A DNA stretch of 64,000 bases, taken from the NCBI GenBank assembly GCA_036924085.1, contig JAVGWX010000008.1, positions 55,888,814 to 55,952,813 of the forward strand, read 5' to 3'. This document shows, piece by piece, positions 1 through 12,244 of the stretch. The notes below the pieces were generated by a model. It did no database searches. It had not been told where the DNA came from and saw only the letters and a program-made list of their open reading frames with translations. The stretch is from Ariolimax columbianus. Taxonomy: Eukaryota; Mollusca; Gastropoda; Stylommatophora; Arionidae. Made by a program: the position numbers and the translations under genes. Each line of letters starts with the position of its first letter. Positions within the stretch are counted from its first letter, which is position 1.

Positions 1-926
1 GTAGGTATGTTAACATGTGCATAGTAAGATAATAGGTAGGACTGTAATGCCCAGGGTCGGTTTGTTAGCATGTGGATAGTAAGATACTAGCTAGGACTGT
101 AATGCCCAGGGTCGGTTTGTTAACATGTGCATAGTAAGATACTAGCTAGGACTGTAATGCCCGAGGGTGAGTTTGTTAACATGTGGTTAGTAAGATACTA
201 GCTAGGACTGTAATGCCCAGGGTGGATTTGTTAACATGTGGATAGTAAGATACTAGCTAGAACTGTAATGCCTGAGGGTGAGTTTGTTAACATGTGGATA
301 GTAAGATACTAGCTGGGACTGTAATGCCTGAGGGTGAGTTTGTTAACATGTGGATAGTAAGATACTAGCTAGGACTGTAATGCCCAGGGTGGGTTTGTTA
401 ACATGTGTATAGTAAGATACTAGCTAAGACTGTAATGCCTGAGGGTGAGTTTGTTAACATGTGTATAGTAAGATACTAGCTGGGACTGTATTGCCTGAGG
501 GTGAGTTTGTTAACATGTGGATAGTAAGATACTAGCTAGGACTGTAATGCCCACGGTGGGTTTGTTAACATGTGGATAGTAAGATACTAGCTAGGACTGT
601 AATGCTTGAGGGTGAGTTTGTTAACATGTGGATAGTAAGATACTAGCTGGGACTGTAATGCCTGAGAGTGAGTTTGTTAACATGTTGATAGTAAGATACT
701 AGCTGGGACTGTAATGCCTGAGTGTGAGTTTGTTAACATGTGGATAGTAAGATGCTAGCTAGGACTGTAATGCACAGGGTGGGTTTGTTAACATGTAGAT
801 AGTAAGATACTAGCTAGGACTGTAATGCCCAGGGTCGGTTTGTTAACATGTGGATAGTAAGATACTAGCTAGGACTGTAATGCCCAGGGTGAGTTTGTTA
901 ACATGTGGATAGTAAGATAATATTTC
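1..926. repeat. 55-bp satellite array, block 1 (about 17 units)
   Basis: Head-to-tail units of about 55 bp, each carrying TTGTTAACATGTGG, ATAGTAAGATACTAGC and GGACTGTAATGCC. Units differ mainly in the last few bases (CCCAGGGT versus CCTGAGGGT), which also shifts the length by a base. The array runs off the left edge of the window and ends where a LINE fragment begins. It matches the array at 5854-7256 unit for unit at its left end, so both belong to one duplicated block. No open frame or gene is supported here. Confidence 0.95.
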
Positions 927-2516
927 AGACATTAATGCTTATTGTCAAGTCTCTATATTTTATCAATTGTAGTGATGTGAATGCTTGCTTCTGGTGGTAA
1001 AACTGGGAGAGTTCAAAACCCAGTCCTCTCATACCCTAGTCTCTGTTTTGTAGCCTGCGGAGTATAAAACATAGATAGGAATGGTTCAAAAACCGATTTA
1101 GAACAAAATCAAGAACTTAACTTCTGTTATGACTTACAATGCCTTTATCAGGTACAGCAGTCAATACAAATAAGAATATCAAACCTTTCATAGCAGTGAA
1201 TTGAGTAGGAGCTGGTTTATTTTCCAGATGTTTTATAGTCTTGCATTTACCTTTTTTCCATGACTTTTCCAACACAGCTGAGCAGCCTTTTTGTCCTATA
1301 GCTTTCCTTGCTTGTCTTCACCTATTTTGGTATTCTGATTGGGATAATGATAGCCTTCCGCCACAGGTCTGGGATCCTACCCGTGCTCCATTATTGATTA
1401 CAGATTTTCATGAGTTTTCTTCTTGACCCTTGATCTAGGTTTTTAATCATGTGATGCCATCTTTTCCTGGAGCTTTCTTGTTTTTCAGTTTCTGAATAGC
1501 AGTGTTTATCTCTACTATTTTGAATGATGCCTTCATTCAGGGATCCGCATTCTGTGTCTTCAGGTTCTTTTTTATCTCTTTTTTGACCTCTAGTTTGCGT
1601 TCTCATGTCAATGTTGTAGTACGCTCCTCTCTGAAAAATTCAGCCAGGATGTTTGCTGCCATTTTCCCTGTATGATGTTTCTCATTTTCCTTAATGACCG
1701 TCTTCCCATGGCTCCCTCTGGTTTCCTCATTTAATGCTCTTATCAGCTTCCACAGAAATTACTTGTACCTCTTTCCATGCTTAGGCTTTCAGTCTTTTCC
1801 TGCCAATTTCTTTGGATCTCACCCTTCTTTGACTCTATGAATGTGTTTTTAATTTTGCTCTGTTTCCCTGTTTTTATCTGGTGAAGGATGTTTTTTCATG
1901 GTATCTCTTGTCTCACTTAGTTCTTTGTGCATTTTGCCTAGTTTATTGCTCCAATAGGGTTTATAATTTTTCCGTTTTCCACATGGATTTGATTAATTTA
2001 CTGCCTGGATGATAGCCTCCGTCATGATGGTAACATTTTTATTTAAATTTTTGGCATGGGATATATTTTCACAGAGTTTATTTACATTTTCTCTAAATAG
2101 AATCCAGTTTGCTCTTTTGAAATTCCAGCTTGGGTGCATATCTGTTATCTCTGTTTGTCCCATATTACATATTTCTAAAGTGATTGGGACATGGTCGCTT
2201 CCATCCAGTTGGCTGTTGACTGTTCTTGCTGTTAGCCGGTGAAGGTCGTCCGTTGCCATCGCAAGGTCTGGAGTACTCATTTTTTTCCATATTCTAGAGT
2301 AATATGTGTGCCTATCGTCTGGCCTATTTATTAAGATGACTTTGTTTTCCATCATCTAATCTTCTACCCCCCGTCTCTCTGGTCCATTGTTTTGTAGCCC
2401 CAGTTTGGGGTGTAACTGTTAAAATCTCCCACTATGAGGTGTCTCGACTCTTCAATTTTGACTTTGTATATTGCCAGAGCTGTAGCCGGTGGACTATAGC
2501 AGTTTGTTATCATTGA
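926..2516 (-). mobile_element. I-like LINE fragment (endonuclease C-end to RT fingers), copy 1
   Basis: Read on the minus strand, the segment gives, in order: the endonuclease core VGDFNSHTPNWG (near 2420), the endonuclease end DGSDHVPITLEI (near 2200), a lysine-rich linker, and the start of the reverse transcriptase. The RT start includes IKNLDQGSRRKLMKICNQ (about 1391-1450) and a degraded SYR..LLSCVGKVMEK stretch near 1260-1310. The SDH motif is typical of APE-type endonucleases of non-LTR retrotransposons. Several stops and frameshifts make it non-coding today. The palm domain is missing because the 55-bp satellite starts at 926. A near-identical copy lies at 7256-8852. It may be the same family as the RT-RNase H copies elsewhere in the window, but the overlap is too small to prove this. 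Confidence 0.8.
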
Positions 2517-2589
2517 GTCTCCACTGTGTAGGATGATCTTTCATCCGATGCAACAGGCCCCAGACACCTAAGGGAACATTATTATGTTA

Positions 2590-5500
2590 GTCTACTAACA
2601 TGTGGATAGTAAGATATTTTTCAAGACAGTAAATCTCCAAGTTGGTTATCATCTGTTGATTTGTAACTAGTAAGATCTTATGTAGGAGATTAAAGCTCAG
2701 TATCTGACTTCTAACATGTGGATAGTAAGATAATATGTAGATCATTAAATCCTGGTGTCCCTTCAGGTCGGAGTGGCTGCACCACAGCTTCTGTCTCAGC
2801 GCTGCGTCCTCTGGTAACTGATTTCACTAAAACATGAAGTCTGTTAACATGGTGACAGTAAAATGCTATGTAGGACATACGTTTTGATGTTGGACTGTTA
2901 ATTTATGGATTCTATCGAATTATATAGGACTGTAAAGTTTGGTGGCCGTCTACATCTGTTGCTATATGGAAAGAAAGATATGTAAGGTATCAAATCTCAG
3001 TGGCGGTCTGTTAACACGTGGATAGTAAGAAAATATGTAGGGTTTCAAATCTCAGTGGTGGTCTCTGTTATCATGTAGATAGTAAGATACTATGTAGGGG
3101 ATCAAATCTTCATGTTGGTCTGTTATCATCGGGATAGTAAGATAAGATGGAGGGTATCAAATCTCGGTGCTGGTCTGTTAACGCTGTTAACGTGGGGGTG
3201 GTAAGATAATATGTAGGGTATCAAATCTTGGTGTTGGTCTATTAACATGGGAATGGTAAGATAATATGTACGGTACCAAATCTCGGTGCTGGTCTGTTAA
3301 CGTGGGGATAGTAAGATAATATGTAGGGTATCAAATCTTGTTGTTGGTCTATTAACATAAAAATGGTAAGATTATATGTAGGGTATCAAACCTCGGTGCT
3401 GATCTGTTAACATGGGAATGGTAAGATAATATGTAGAGTATCAAATCATGGTGCTGGTCTGTAAATTTGTGGATGATAAGTTAATATGTAGGATATCAAA
3501 TCTCGTTGTTGGTCTGTTAACGTGGGGATGGTAAGATAATATGTATGGCAGTAAAGCTCAGTGTTATTCTGGCATGTGGATTTAAAGATAAAATGTAGGA
3601 CATTGAAGCTTGTGTGGATCTATTTATATGTGATTAGTAGGATAATATGCACGACATTAATAGACATGGTCAGTTTGTTTAGATGTGAAAAGTAAGATAC
3701 TATATGGGACAGTAAAGCTTGTTGTAGGTCTACATCTTTTGCCTTGTGAATATCAAGATAATATTTAGGACAATAAACCTCGGTGTCATTCTGTTTCCAT
3801 AGTGATAGTCAGATAATAAGATAATTAAGCCTATTGCTATCTCTTTATTTGTGGAACAAAAGATTATTTTTGTTTTTGTTTTTTGCGATAAGGCTCAGTG
3901 TGGGTCTATTAATAATTTGATTAGAAACATTTTTTTTACAACACTACAGCTCGGTGTTTGTCTGTTGACATGGAGACAGCAGGAAGCCGTTATAACATTC
4001 AGTCTTGGTGTCTGTCTGTTTACAAAACGAAGGTAAGACACTGTAAAGGACATTAAAGCTTGATATTTGCCTGTTAACATCTGGGTATGAACAGGATATG
4101 TAGGACAATAAAGCTCAGTGTTGGTATGTTAACGTGTGGAAAGTAAAATACTATGTAGGGCATCACCGCTCATTTTTGGACTGTTTACCTGGGGATAATA
4201 ATATACTATATAGGATACCTAATCATGATGTTGGTCTGTTTTCATGTGGATAGTGAGATAATATATAGAGCATTATATCTCGGTTGCTGTGTATTAACAT
4301 TTGGACATTAGGAAAATATGTAGGACATGAAAGTTCACTGTTGGTGTGTTAACAAGTGGATAGTATGATGCTATGTAGCAAAGTAAAACTTGCTGTCATT
4401 CTGTAAACAAGTGGATAGTATGATGCTATGTAGCAAAGTAAAACGTGCTGTTGTTCTTTTAACAAGTGGATAGTATGATGCTATGTAGCAAAGTAAAACG
4501 TGCTGTTGTTCTGTTAACATGTAGATAGTATGATGCTATGTAGCAAAGTAAAACTTGCTGTCGTTCTGTTAACAAGTAGATAGTATGATGCTATGTAGCA
4601 AAGTAAAGCTTGCTGTTGTTCTGTTAACATGTGAAAAGTAAAACAATATGTTGGACATTAAAGATTCCTATGAGACTGCTAGCTTCTGGACAGTAAGATA
4701 ACATGTAGGACATTAACAAATAAGAATGGTTTGTTAACATGCAAACAGTTTAATAGTACATGGGACAATAAAACTCAGTGTCTGTCTGCTAACAGTTGTA
4801 GAGTAAGATACTACGTAGGTCATCTATGCTAAAAGCTCGGTGTTTGTTTATTAACATGTGAACAGTAAGATATTATTTTTAACAGTTAAGCTCAGCATCT
4901 GCCTGTTAACATGTAGTTTGCAATATATTATGTATTGCACTAAAATGAGGTGTTGGTCTGCTTCTGTTGACAGTAAGATACTTTATAGGACATTCAAGCT
5001 CTGTGTTGGTTTGTTAACATTGAGGCAGTGAGAAACTGTGTAGGACATTCAAGCTCTGTGTTGGTTTGTTAACATTGAGGCAGTGAGAAACTATGTAGGA
5101 CATTCAAGCTCTGTGTTTTTTTGTTAACATTGTGACAGTGAGAAACTATGTAGGACATTCAAGCTCTGTGTTGGTTTGTTAACATTGTGACAATGAGAAA
5201 CTATATAGGACATTCAAGCTCTGTGTTGTTTTGTTAACATTGAGGCAGTAAGAAACTGTGTAGGACATTCAAGCTCTGTGTTGTTTTGTTAACATTGAGG
5301 CAGTAAGAAACTGTGTAGGACATTCAAGCTCTGTGTTGGTTTGTTAACATTGTGGCAGTAAGAAACTATGTAGTGCATCAATGCTCTGGATCAGTCTTTA
5401 ACATCTAGATAGTAGATAGTGTATAGCACATTAAATCTAGAGTTGGTTTGTTAATATGTGGATTGTAAGATTTTATGTAGGACATTAAAGCTTTCTGTCT

Positions 5501-5853
5501 GATAACATTGGGATTGTACAATATTTTGAATGACAATAAAGCTTAATATTGGTCTGTTAATATACAGATAACAAATTACTATGTAGGACTGTAATGTTTT
5601 GTATAAGTGTACATCTGTTTACATGGGATAGTACGATACGTTATGGGACAATACAGTTTATTATATGTATGTTAATATTCTAACAGTAAGGTATTATATA
5701 AATGACTGTTAGCATGTGTTTAGGTAGATACTTTGTGGGACATTAAAACTTGATGTTGGCATGTTAACTTGTGGATAGTAAGATGCTATATATAGGACCT
5801 TAAAACTTGATGTAGCATAGTAAGATGCTAACTAGGACTATAATGCCCAGGGT
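2590..5853. repeat. Diverged 55-bp satellite with subfamily blocks
   Basis: The same 55-bp period continues in strongly diverged form, with recurring GTTAACATG, ATAGTAAGATA and ATGTAGG..AT motifs. Homogenised sub-blocks stand out. At about 3000-3540 units carry GGGTATCAAATCTCGG. At about 4340-4640 five units carry GATGCTATGTAGCAAAGT. At about 4990-5370 seven units carry GACATTCAAGCTCTGTG. Each sub-block keeps the 55-bp spacing. A short non-satellite interruption sits near 2760-2830. No gene is supported; short open frames here are chance products of the repeat. Confidence 0.85.
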
Positions 5854-7256
5854 AGGTATGTTAACATGTGCATAGTAAGATAATAGCTAGGACTGTAATG
5901 CCCAGGGTCGGTTTGTTAACATGTGGATAGTAAGATACTAGCTAGGACTGTAATGCCCAGGGTCGGTTTGTGAACATGTGCATAGTAAGATACTAGCTAG
6001 GACTGTAATGCCTGAGGGTGAGTTTGTTAGCATGTGGATAGTAAGACACTAGCTAGGATTGTAATGCCCAGGGTGGGTTTGGTAACATGTGGATAGTAAG
6101 ATACTAGCTAGAACTGTAATGCCTGAGGATGAGTTTGTTAACATGTGGATAGTAAGATACTAGCTGGAACTGTAATGCCTGAGGGTGAGTTTATTAACAT
6201 GTGGATAGTAAGATACTAGCTAGGACTGTAATGCCCAGGGTGGGTTTGTTAACATGTGTATAGTAAGATACTAGCTAAGACTGTAATGCCTGAGGGTGAG
6301 TTTGTTAACATGTGGATAGTAAGATACTAGCTGGGACTGTAATTCCTGAGGGTGAGTTTGTTAACATGTGGATAGTAAGATACTAGATAGGACTGTAATG
6401 CACAGGGTGGGTTTGTTAACATGGGGAAAGTATGATACTAGCTAGGACTGTAATGCCTGAAGGTGAGTTTGTTAACATGTGGATAGTAAGATACTAGCTA
6501 GGACTGTAATGCCCAGGGTGAGTTTGTTAACATGTGGATAGTAAGATACTAGCTAGGACTGTAATGCCCAGGGTAGGTTTTTTAACATGTTGATAGTAAG
6601 ATACTAGCTAGGACTGTAATGCCGAGGGTGGGTTTATTAACATGTGGATAGTAAGATACAAGCTAGGACTGTAATGCCTGAGGGTGAATTTGTTAACATG
6701 TGGATAGTAAGATGCTAGCTAGGACTGTAATGCTCAGGGTCAGTTTGTTAACATGTGGATAGTAAGATACTAGCTAGGACTGTAATTCCCACGGTGGGTT
6801 TGTTAACATGTAGATACTAGCTAGGACTGTAATGCCTGAGGGTGAGTTTGTTAATATGTGGATAGTAAGATACTAGCTAGGACTGTAATGCCCACGGTGG
6901 GTTTGTTAACATGTGGATACTAAGATAATAGCTAGGACTGTAATGCCTGAGGGTGAGTTTGTTAACATGTGGATAGTAAGATACTAGCTGGGACTGTAAT
7001 GCCTGACAGGGAGTTTGTTAACATGTTGATAATAAGATACTAGCTAGTACTGTAATGCCCAAGGTGAGTTTGTTAACATGTGGATAATAAGATACTAGCT
7101 AGGAATGTAATGCCCAGGGTAGGTTTTTTAAAATGTGGATAGTAAGATACTAGCTAGGACTGTAATGCCCAGGGTCGGTTTGTTAACATGTGGATAGTAA
7201 GATACTAGCTAGGACTGTAATGCCCAGGGTGAGTTTGTTAACATGTGGATAGTAAG
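5854..7256. repeat. 55-bp satellite array, block 2 (about 25 units)
   Basis: Same consensus as the array at 1-926, and aligned with it from the first base of the window (position 1 corresponds to 5854). It is about 475 bp longer, or eight to nine extra units, which implies expansion or contraction after the block was duplicated. The right end runs into the same LINE fragment as block 1. Confidence 0.95.
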
Positions 7257-9430
7257 ATAATATTTCAGACATTAATGCTTATTGTCAAGTCTCTATATTT
7301 TATCAATTGTAGTGATGTGAATGCTTGCTTCTGGTGGTAAAACTGGAAGAGTTCAAAACCTAGTCCTCTCATACCCCAGTCTCTGTTTTGTAGCCTGTGG
7401 AGTATAAAACATAGATAGGAATGGTTCAAATACCGATTTAGAACAAAATCAAGAACTTAACTTCTGTTATGACTTACAATGCCTTTATCAGGTACAGCAG
7501 TCAATACAAATAAGAATATCAAACCTTTCATAGCAGTGAATTGAGTAGGAGCTGGTTTATTTTCCAGATGTTTTATAGTCTTGCATTTACCTTTTTTCCA
7601 TGACTTTTCCAACACAGCTGAGCAGGCTTTTTGTCCTATAGCTTTCCTTGTTTGTCTTCACCTTTTTTGGTTTTCTGAATGGGATAATGATAGCCTCCCG
7701 CCACAGGTCTGGGATCCTACCCGTGCTCCATTATTGATTACAGATTTTCATGAGTTTTCTTCTTGACCCTTGATCTAGGTTTTTAATCACGTGATGCCAT
7801 CTTTTCCTGGAGCTTTCTTGTTTTTCAGTTTCTGAATAGCAGTGTTTATCTCTACTTTTTTGAATGATGCCTTCATTCAGGGATCCGCATTCTGTGTCTT
7901 CAGGTTCTCTTTTATCTCTTTTCTGACCTCTAGTTTGCGTTCTCGTGTCAATGTTGTAGTACACTCCTCTCTGAAAAATTCAGCCAGGATGTTTGCTGCC
8001 ATTTTCCCTGTATGATGTTTCTCATTTTCCTTAATGACTGTCCTCCAATGGCTCCCTCTGGTTTCTTCATTTAATGCTCTTATCAGCTTCCAGAAATTAC
8101 TTGTACCTCTTTCCATGCTTAGGCTTTCAGTCTTTTCCTGCCAATTTCTTTGGATCTCACCCTTCTTTGACTCTATGAATGTGTTTTTAATTTTGCTCTG
8201 TTTCCCTGTTTTTATCTGGTGAAGGATGTTTTTTCATGGTATCTCTTGTCTCACTTAGTTCTTTGTGCATTTTGCCTAGTTTATTGCTCCAATAGGGTTT
8301 ATAGGTTTTCCGTTTTCCACATGGATTTGATTAATTTACTGCCTGGATGATAGCCTCCGTCATGATGGTAACATTTTTATTTAAATTTTTGGCATGGGAT
8401 ATATTTTCACAGAGTTTATTTACATTTTCTCTAAATATAATCCAGTTTGCTCCTTTGAAATTCCAGCGTGGGTGCATATCTGTTATCTCTGTTTGTCCCA
8501 TATTACATATTTCTAAAGTGATTGGGACATGGTCGCTTCCATCCAGTTGGCTGTTGACTGTTCTTGCTGTTAGCCGGTGAAGGTCGTCCGTTGCCATCGC
8601 AAGGTCTGGAGTACTCATTTTTTTCCATATTCTAGAGTACTATGTGTGCCTATCGTCTCGCCTATTTATTAAGATGACTTTGTTTTCCATCATCTAATCT
8701 TCTACCCCCCGTCTCTCTGGTCCATTGTTTTGTAGCCCCAGTTTGGGGTGTGACTGTTAAAATCTCCCACTATCAGGTGTCTCGACTCTTCAATTTTGAC
8801 TTTGTATATTGCCAGAGCTGTGGCCGGTGGACTATAGCAGTTTGTTATCATTGAGTCTCATGTGATGTATTTTAATTCATCTGGAGGGGACGGCGTGGCC
8901 TAGTGGTTAGGTGACACGGCTCACAACTCATTAAAAAATAATAAATTCATCTGGTCCAGATCTATTTGTTTCAACTGCTGGTAAAGAGTCTTTTACTAGT
9001 GTTATTATTCCTCCTTTAGTTCTTTTTTCCCTATCTTGACGGAAACATTCATATCTTCGGATGAACAATTTTGAGTTTCTATTAGGTGTGTTTCCTGAAT
9101 ACACATAATGTCTATATCGTTTTCTTTGAGAAATTCTTGCAGTTCCGAGTTCGGGTTTTTTGTTTCTCACGCCCTCTGCATTCCATTGTACCAGTTTCAG
9201 GTTCCAAGTTTGTTGATCAGCCCCACTATTCTGCCTCCCCCTGTAGGAGCGACACCATGACGATAGGGTAGACTGTCGCTTGACCATATCCTGTTGGTGC
9301 GTGTGTGTCCTGATTTTTCCCGGTCCCTGCGCCGTAGCTGACACACTCCGTCTTCGGCAGTTCGGGTTGGGTTTTCTGTTTTGGGTTGTCTCCCATAGCC
9401 TTTCCATCTCCCGATAGTACCTCCAAGGCA
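7256..9430 (-). mobile_element. I-like LINE fragment, copy 2, extended to the endonuclease N-end
   Basis: Bases 7256-8852 repeat 926-2516 almost exactly. Beyond the duplication edge the same element continues upstream on the minus strand at 8955-9407. There LKLVQWNAEGVRNKK near 9200 is the usual start of an APE-type endonuclease, and the next part reads to SLPAVETNRSGPDEF. A 59-bp tRNA-derived insertion splits the endonuclease at 8885-8943; VGDFNSHTPNWG follows on the far side. Frameshifts and stops are present, so the element is inactive. This copy shows the arrangement leader, endonuclease, RT fingers; the rest is replaced by satellite. Confidence 0.8.
8874..8954 (+). mobile_element. Short tRNA-derived SINE insertion with target-site duplication
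   Basis: A 59-bp insert at 8885-8943 is flanked by the direct repeat AATTCATCTGG (8874-8884 and 8944-8954). The insert reads like the 5' half of a tRNA: TGGCCTAGTGGTTAGG fits an RNA polymerase III A box and is followed by a GACACGGCTCACAACTC arm. It ends in an A-rich tail (ATTAAAAAATAATA). No B box or SINE body is present, so it is a very short retroinsertion rather than a full SINE. It interrupts the LINE endonuclease. Confidence 0.75.
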
Positions 9431-9609
9431 GTAGGTTGGTTTGTCTACCGTGGTTTCCTTTCCGTGGCTAGATCAAATAGCGGCTCTTACCCGCTTGGTG
9501 TAAACGTCATAGGACACATGGGGTATTTCAGTGGGGAAAGCAGTGCCACCAGAAAGCTGCCCAGCCCGAGCGACAACATGTTGTTAATTCTGAATTTAGG
9601 TCGCTTGCA

Positions 9610-9990
9610 TGTTCTTCTTATTCTTCTTCTTCCTCTTTGTTTGTTCTCAATCTCCCGCTACCAAACCCTGAAAGGGCTTAAGTAGCAGAATGCAATTCAG
9701 AGAACGGATTCCGTTGTGTCGTAGTTGATAGCTTGACTGCGATATTTGCACCTTTCAGTCCAACACATCCGACTTCAGCAAGCATTTTTTGAGTACCGGG
9801 TTAGCATTCCCTCTTCGATCCCTTCTCCTTAGCTAGTCTACCCTGCTGCAGCCTGTTATCCAGGATCACCGCGTGGAGGTGTAGAAGGGTATTGGCAGCC
9901 CTGGTTCGCTGGCCCTGAGGCTAGCAGTCAGCTATGGGTCACTGACCACTGCAGCTCATGCGCTGCTCCACGTACTCCAGGTCCTCGCCA
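9610..9990 (-). mobile_element. Short interspersed repeat with (AAG)n-like 3' tail
   Basis: A CTT-rich run at 9610-9640 is followed by TCTCCCGCTAC, CTTGACTGCGATATTTGCAC, CCGACTTCAGCA, GAGTACCGGGTT and CAGCCTGTTATCCAG. Related copies with the same order of words occur at 26,370-26,560, 35,925-36,240, 36,395-36,600 and 40,795-41,060, with mirror copies in the other arm. The element is read on the minus strand so that the CTT run becomes a GAA-type tail. I see no coding potential. It could be a SINE or the untranslated end of a LINE. Confidence 0.55.
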
Positions 9991-11330
9991 TCGATGTTGA
10001 TTGGGTCATCGTTAGCGAAGCGGTTACGCGTGACGTTTTGTATTGAAGGTGTTCACCCTCGAGGCCAGTTGTTCTCCCTACTTTATTAACCATAGCTACC
10101 ATCTGGTTGAGGTCTTTGTTTCTGTGATGAGCACTAAATCATCCTGATGCGATAGGATCCCCCTGACAAACACCTTTCTGGACGGATTCTATTAACGACT
10201 TTTGAGTGGCAGACGAAACGTGGCTGTACAGAGCCGAATGCTTTCTTATAATCGATAATAGGTGACGATTAAAGGAGTTTGATTCTCTCTGGGCGTTTCA
10301 ATTAGACGACAGCAGATTGAGATGTGGTTCATCGGTGGGTAGCTTGGAGAAGGTGACGCATCCTAGCAAGTATACATTTAGTATAGAGGTGCCAGGGACA
10401 GGCGATTATACATTTAGTATAGAGGTGACCAGGACAGGCGAGTATACATTTAGTATATAGGTGATCGGGATAGGCGAATATACATTTAGTATAGAGTTGA
10501 CCGGGACAGGACAGTATACATTTAGTATAGAGTTGACCGGGACAGGCCAGTATACATTTAGTATAGAGTTCACCGGGACAGGCCAGTATACATTTAGTAT
10601 AGAGTTGACCGGGACAGGCGAGTAAACATTTAGTATAGAGTTGGCCGGGATAGGCGAGTATACATTTAATATAGAGTTGACCGGGACAGGCGAGTATACA
10701 TTTAGTAAAGAGTTGGCCGGGACAGGACAGTATACATTTAGTATAGAGTTCACCGGGACAGGCCAGTATACATTTTGTTTAGAGTTGGCCGGGACAGGCG
10801 GGAGTTTCCAATGCGTTCATCGTCTCCTTTTCTATGCAGACACGTATTGTGTTGGAGTTACCAGAGACTGAAGGTATCGGTCCTAGGGCTGGATGGAATG
10901 GTAGTCCACACGCTTTGAGGTCATCTGCAGTGATGTTATCTACATCGAGTGATTTCTTAGGCGGCCACTCTCAAGGGCGTGGCTCATTTTTTAGGGTAGG
11001 AAGTTTGGAAAAGGGTGAAAGTGGGGTGTGATGGGTGGAAGGTCAGATTACCTGAATAAATCGGTGTAATACTCATTGATGATCTTCTCCATGTCTAGTC
11101 TAGATGTAGTTCGGGACCCACCAGGCGCTTTCAGGCAGGGACTGGCATGGTGGTGCTCGGAGATGTGCTGAGAAGATAGCTTTACGCTACATAGTGGCTA
11201 TACCGATGCAAAGAGGTGCTGGCAGGCAAACTCTTCTTTGAGTTTTTGACGGCAGAGTGAGATGAAGGCATTGAAAGCTGCATTGTTGAGATCCATTTTG
11301 TGCCTCTCTTCCAATAATGCTCGGGAAGCT
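9940..11330 (-). mobile_element. RTE-like LINE reverse transcriptase relic
   Basis: Minus-strand reading gives a broken non-LTR reverse transcriptase. SRLDMEKIINEYYTDLF lies near 11,060-11,110. SLDVDNITADDLKACGLPF lies near 10,890-10,960, matching the conserved start of the fingers. IIDYKKAFGSV near 10,230-10,265 is motif A, QDDLVLI near 10,140-10,165 is motif C, and a short tail follows near 9,960-10,030. Motifs A and C are far too close, so the palm has an internal deletion. A 36-bp minisatellite splits fingers from palm. Multiple frameshifts make it a relic. Confidence 0.65.
10363..10800. repeat. 36-bp minisatellite (about 12 units)
   Basis: Units of 36 bp carrying TATACATTTAGTATAGAG and ACCGGGACAGG. 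Thirty-six is divisible by three, so both strands stay open over long stretches and yield 12-residue peptide repeats such as NSILNVYSPVPV. This is a consequence of the period rather than evidence of a gene. The array lies inside the RTE-like LINE relic. Confidence 0.9.
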
Positions 11331-11570
11331 TGTGATATTCTATTATTATTATGGTTTGGTGGTGGGCGGTTTTATTTTGAGGCTGATTTTCTGATGGTTT
11401 TGAAGTTGGATAGAATGTGGTCTATTTCGTGTCTGCGTTGTCCGCATTGGATATAAGTGCGTGCATCTCTTGTGGAAGGCCATGCAAGGCATCAGAACTC
11501 CTGCTCCGCTTCTAGGTTTGATTAATTAAAGCGTTGTCTACGGATACCGGTGCCAGAATTCGTCGCGGGA

Positions 11571-11670
11571 GAACTCTCTCTATCTCTCTCCCTCTCTCTC
11601 TCTCCCTCTAACTCTCCTTCTCTTCCTCTCTCTCTCTCTCTTTCTTCCTCTCCCTCTCTCTCTCCTTCTC

Positions 11671-11702
<32 letters not shown>
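11571..11702. repeat. (CT)n-rich tract
   Basis: Nearly pure pyrimidine run of CT and CCT units. Arg/Glu-rich frames on the opposite strand are low-complexity artefacts. It lies just outside the left end of the palindrome. Confidence 0.95.
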
Positions 11703-11703
<1 letters not shown>

Positions 11704-12098
11704 GAAAGATTCCCAACATCTACCGCGGTTAGACAGGACTACGTCATTGCTTCTGATCTCTTCTGTTATGCTGCCGAATGATTCCTGGACCGCCTCACCT
11801 CTCAACACCATAGAACCACTATTGACCAAAGGTGCATCACTGACCTCGTCCACGTGGATGACATAGTCCCGCTAAGCCCGGATAGCCCAGCGCCGCAACA
11901 GTCTCTTGAGTATCTGGGTAGTACACCTAAAATATGGGACTATCGATCTCATTGGCGAATACTAAAATTCAGTATCTTGGCTCCGATACAAGATCGCAGA
12001 ACATAGCAGTTCACGGTCAATGGTTAAGTTAGCATTTCTCTAAGTGATTAGGACATTCTGAAAGTACATGCAGGACTTAATGATGCTGTTGGCAATAG

Positions 12099-12108
12099 TA
12101 TATAAAAG
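12099..12108 (+). promoter_or_regulatory. TATA box of protease copy A
   Basis: TATATAAAAG lies about 90 bp before the ATG, leaving room for a start site near 12,130 and a 5' leader of about 70 nt. The same box is conserved in the other arm. Confidence 0.75.
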
Positions 12109-12244
12109 GACGGACTGTAAGCAAACATCATCACCGTTGTCAACAGATCCCAGATCAGCCGTCTCAGAGTCACAGTCGATGAGACACTCATTGTCATTAT
12201 GAAGTTAATCGTATTTGTTTGCCTTCTGGGTAAGTTGTATTTAT

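Noticed and set aside
1..7256. CRISPR-like regular repeats
   Set aside because: The units are contiguous 55-bp satellite copies with no unique spacers, in eukaryotic context.
10406..10871. 12-residue repeat protein frames over the 36-bp array
   Set aside because: A period divisible by three keeps both strands open; no start context or conservation.
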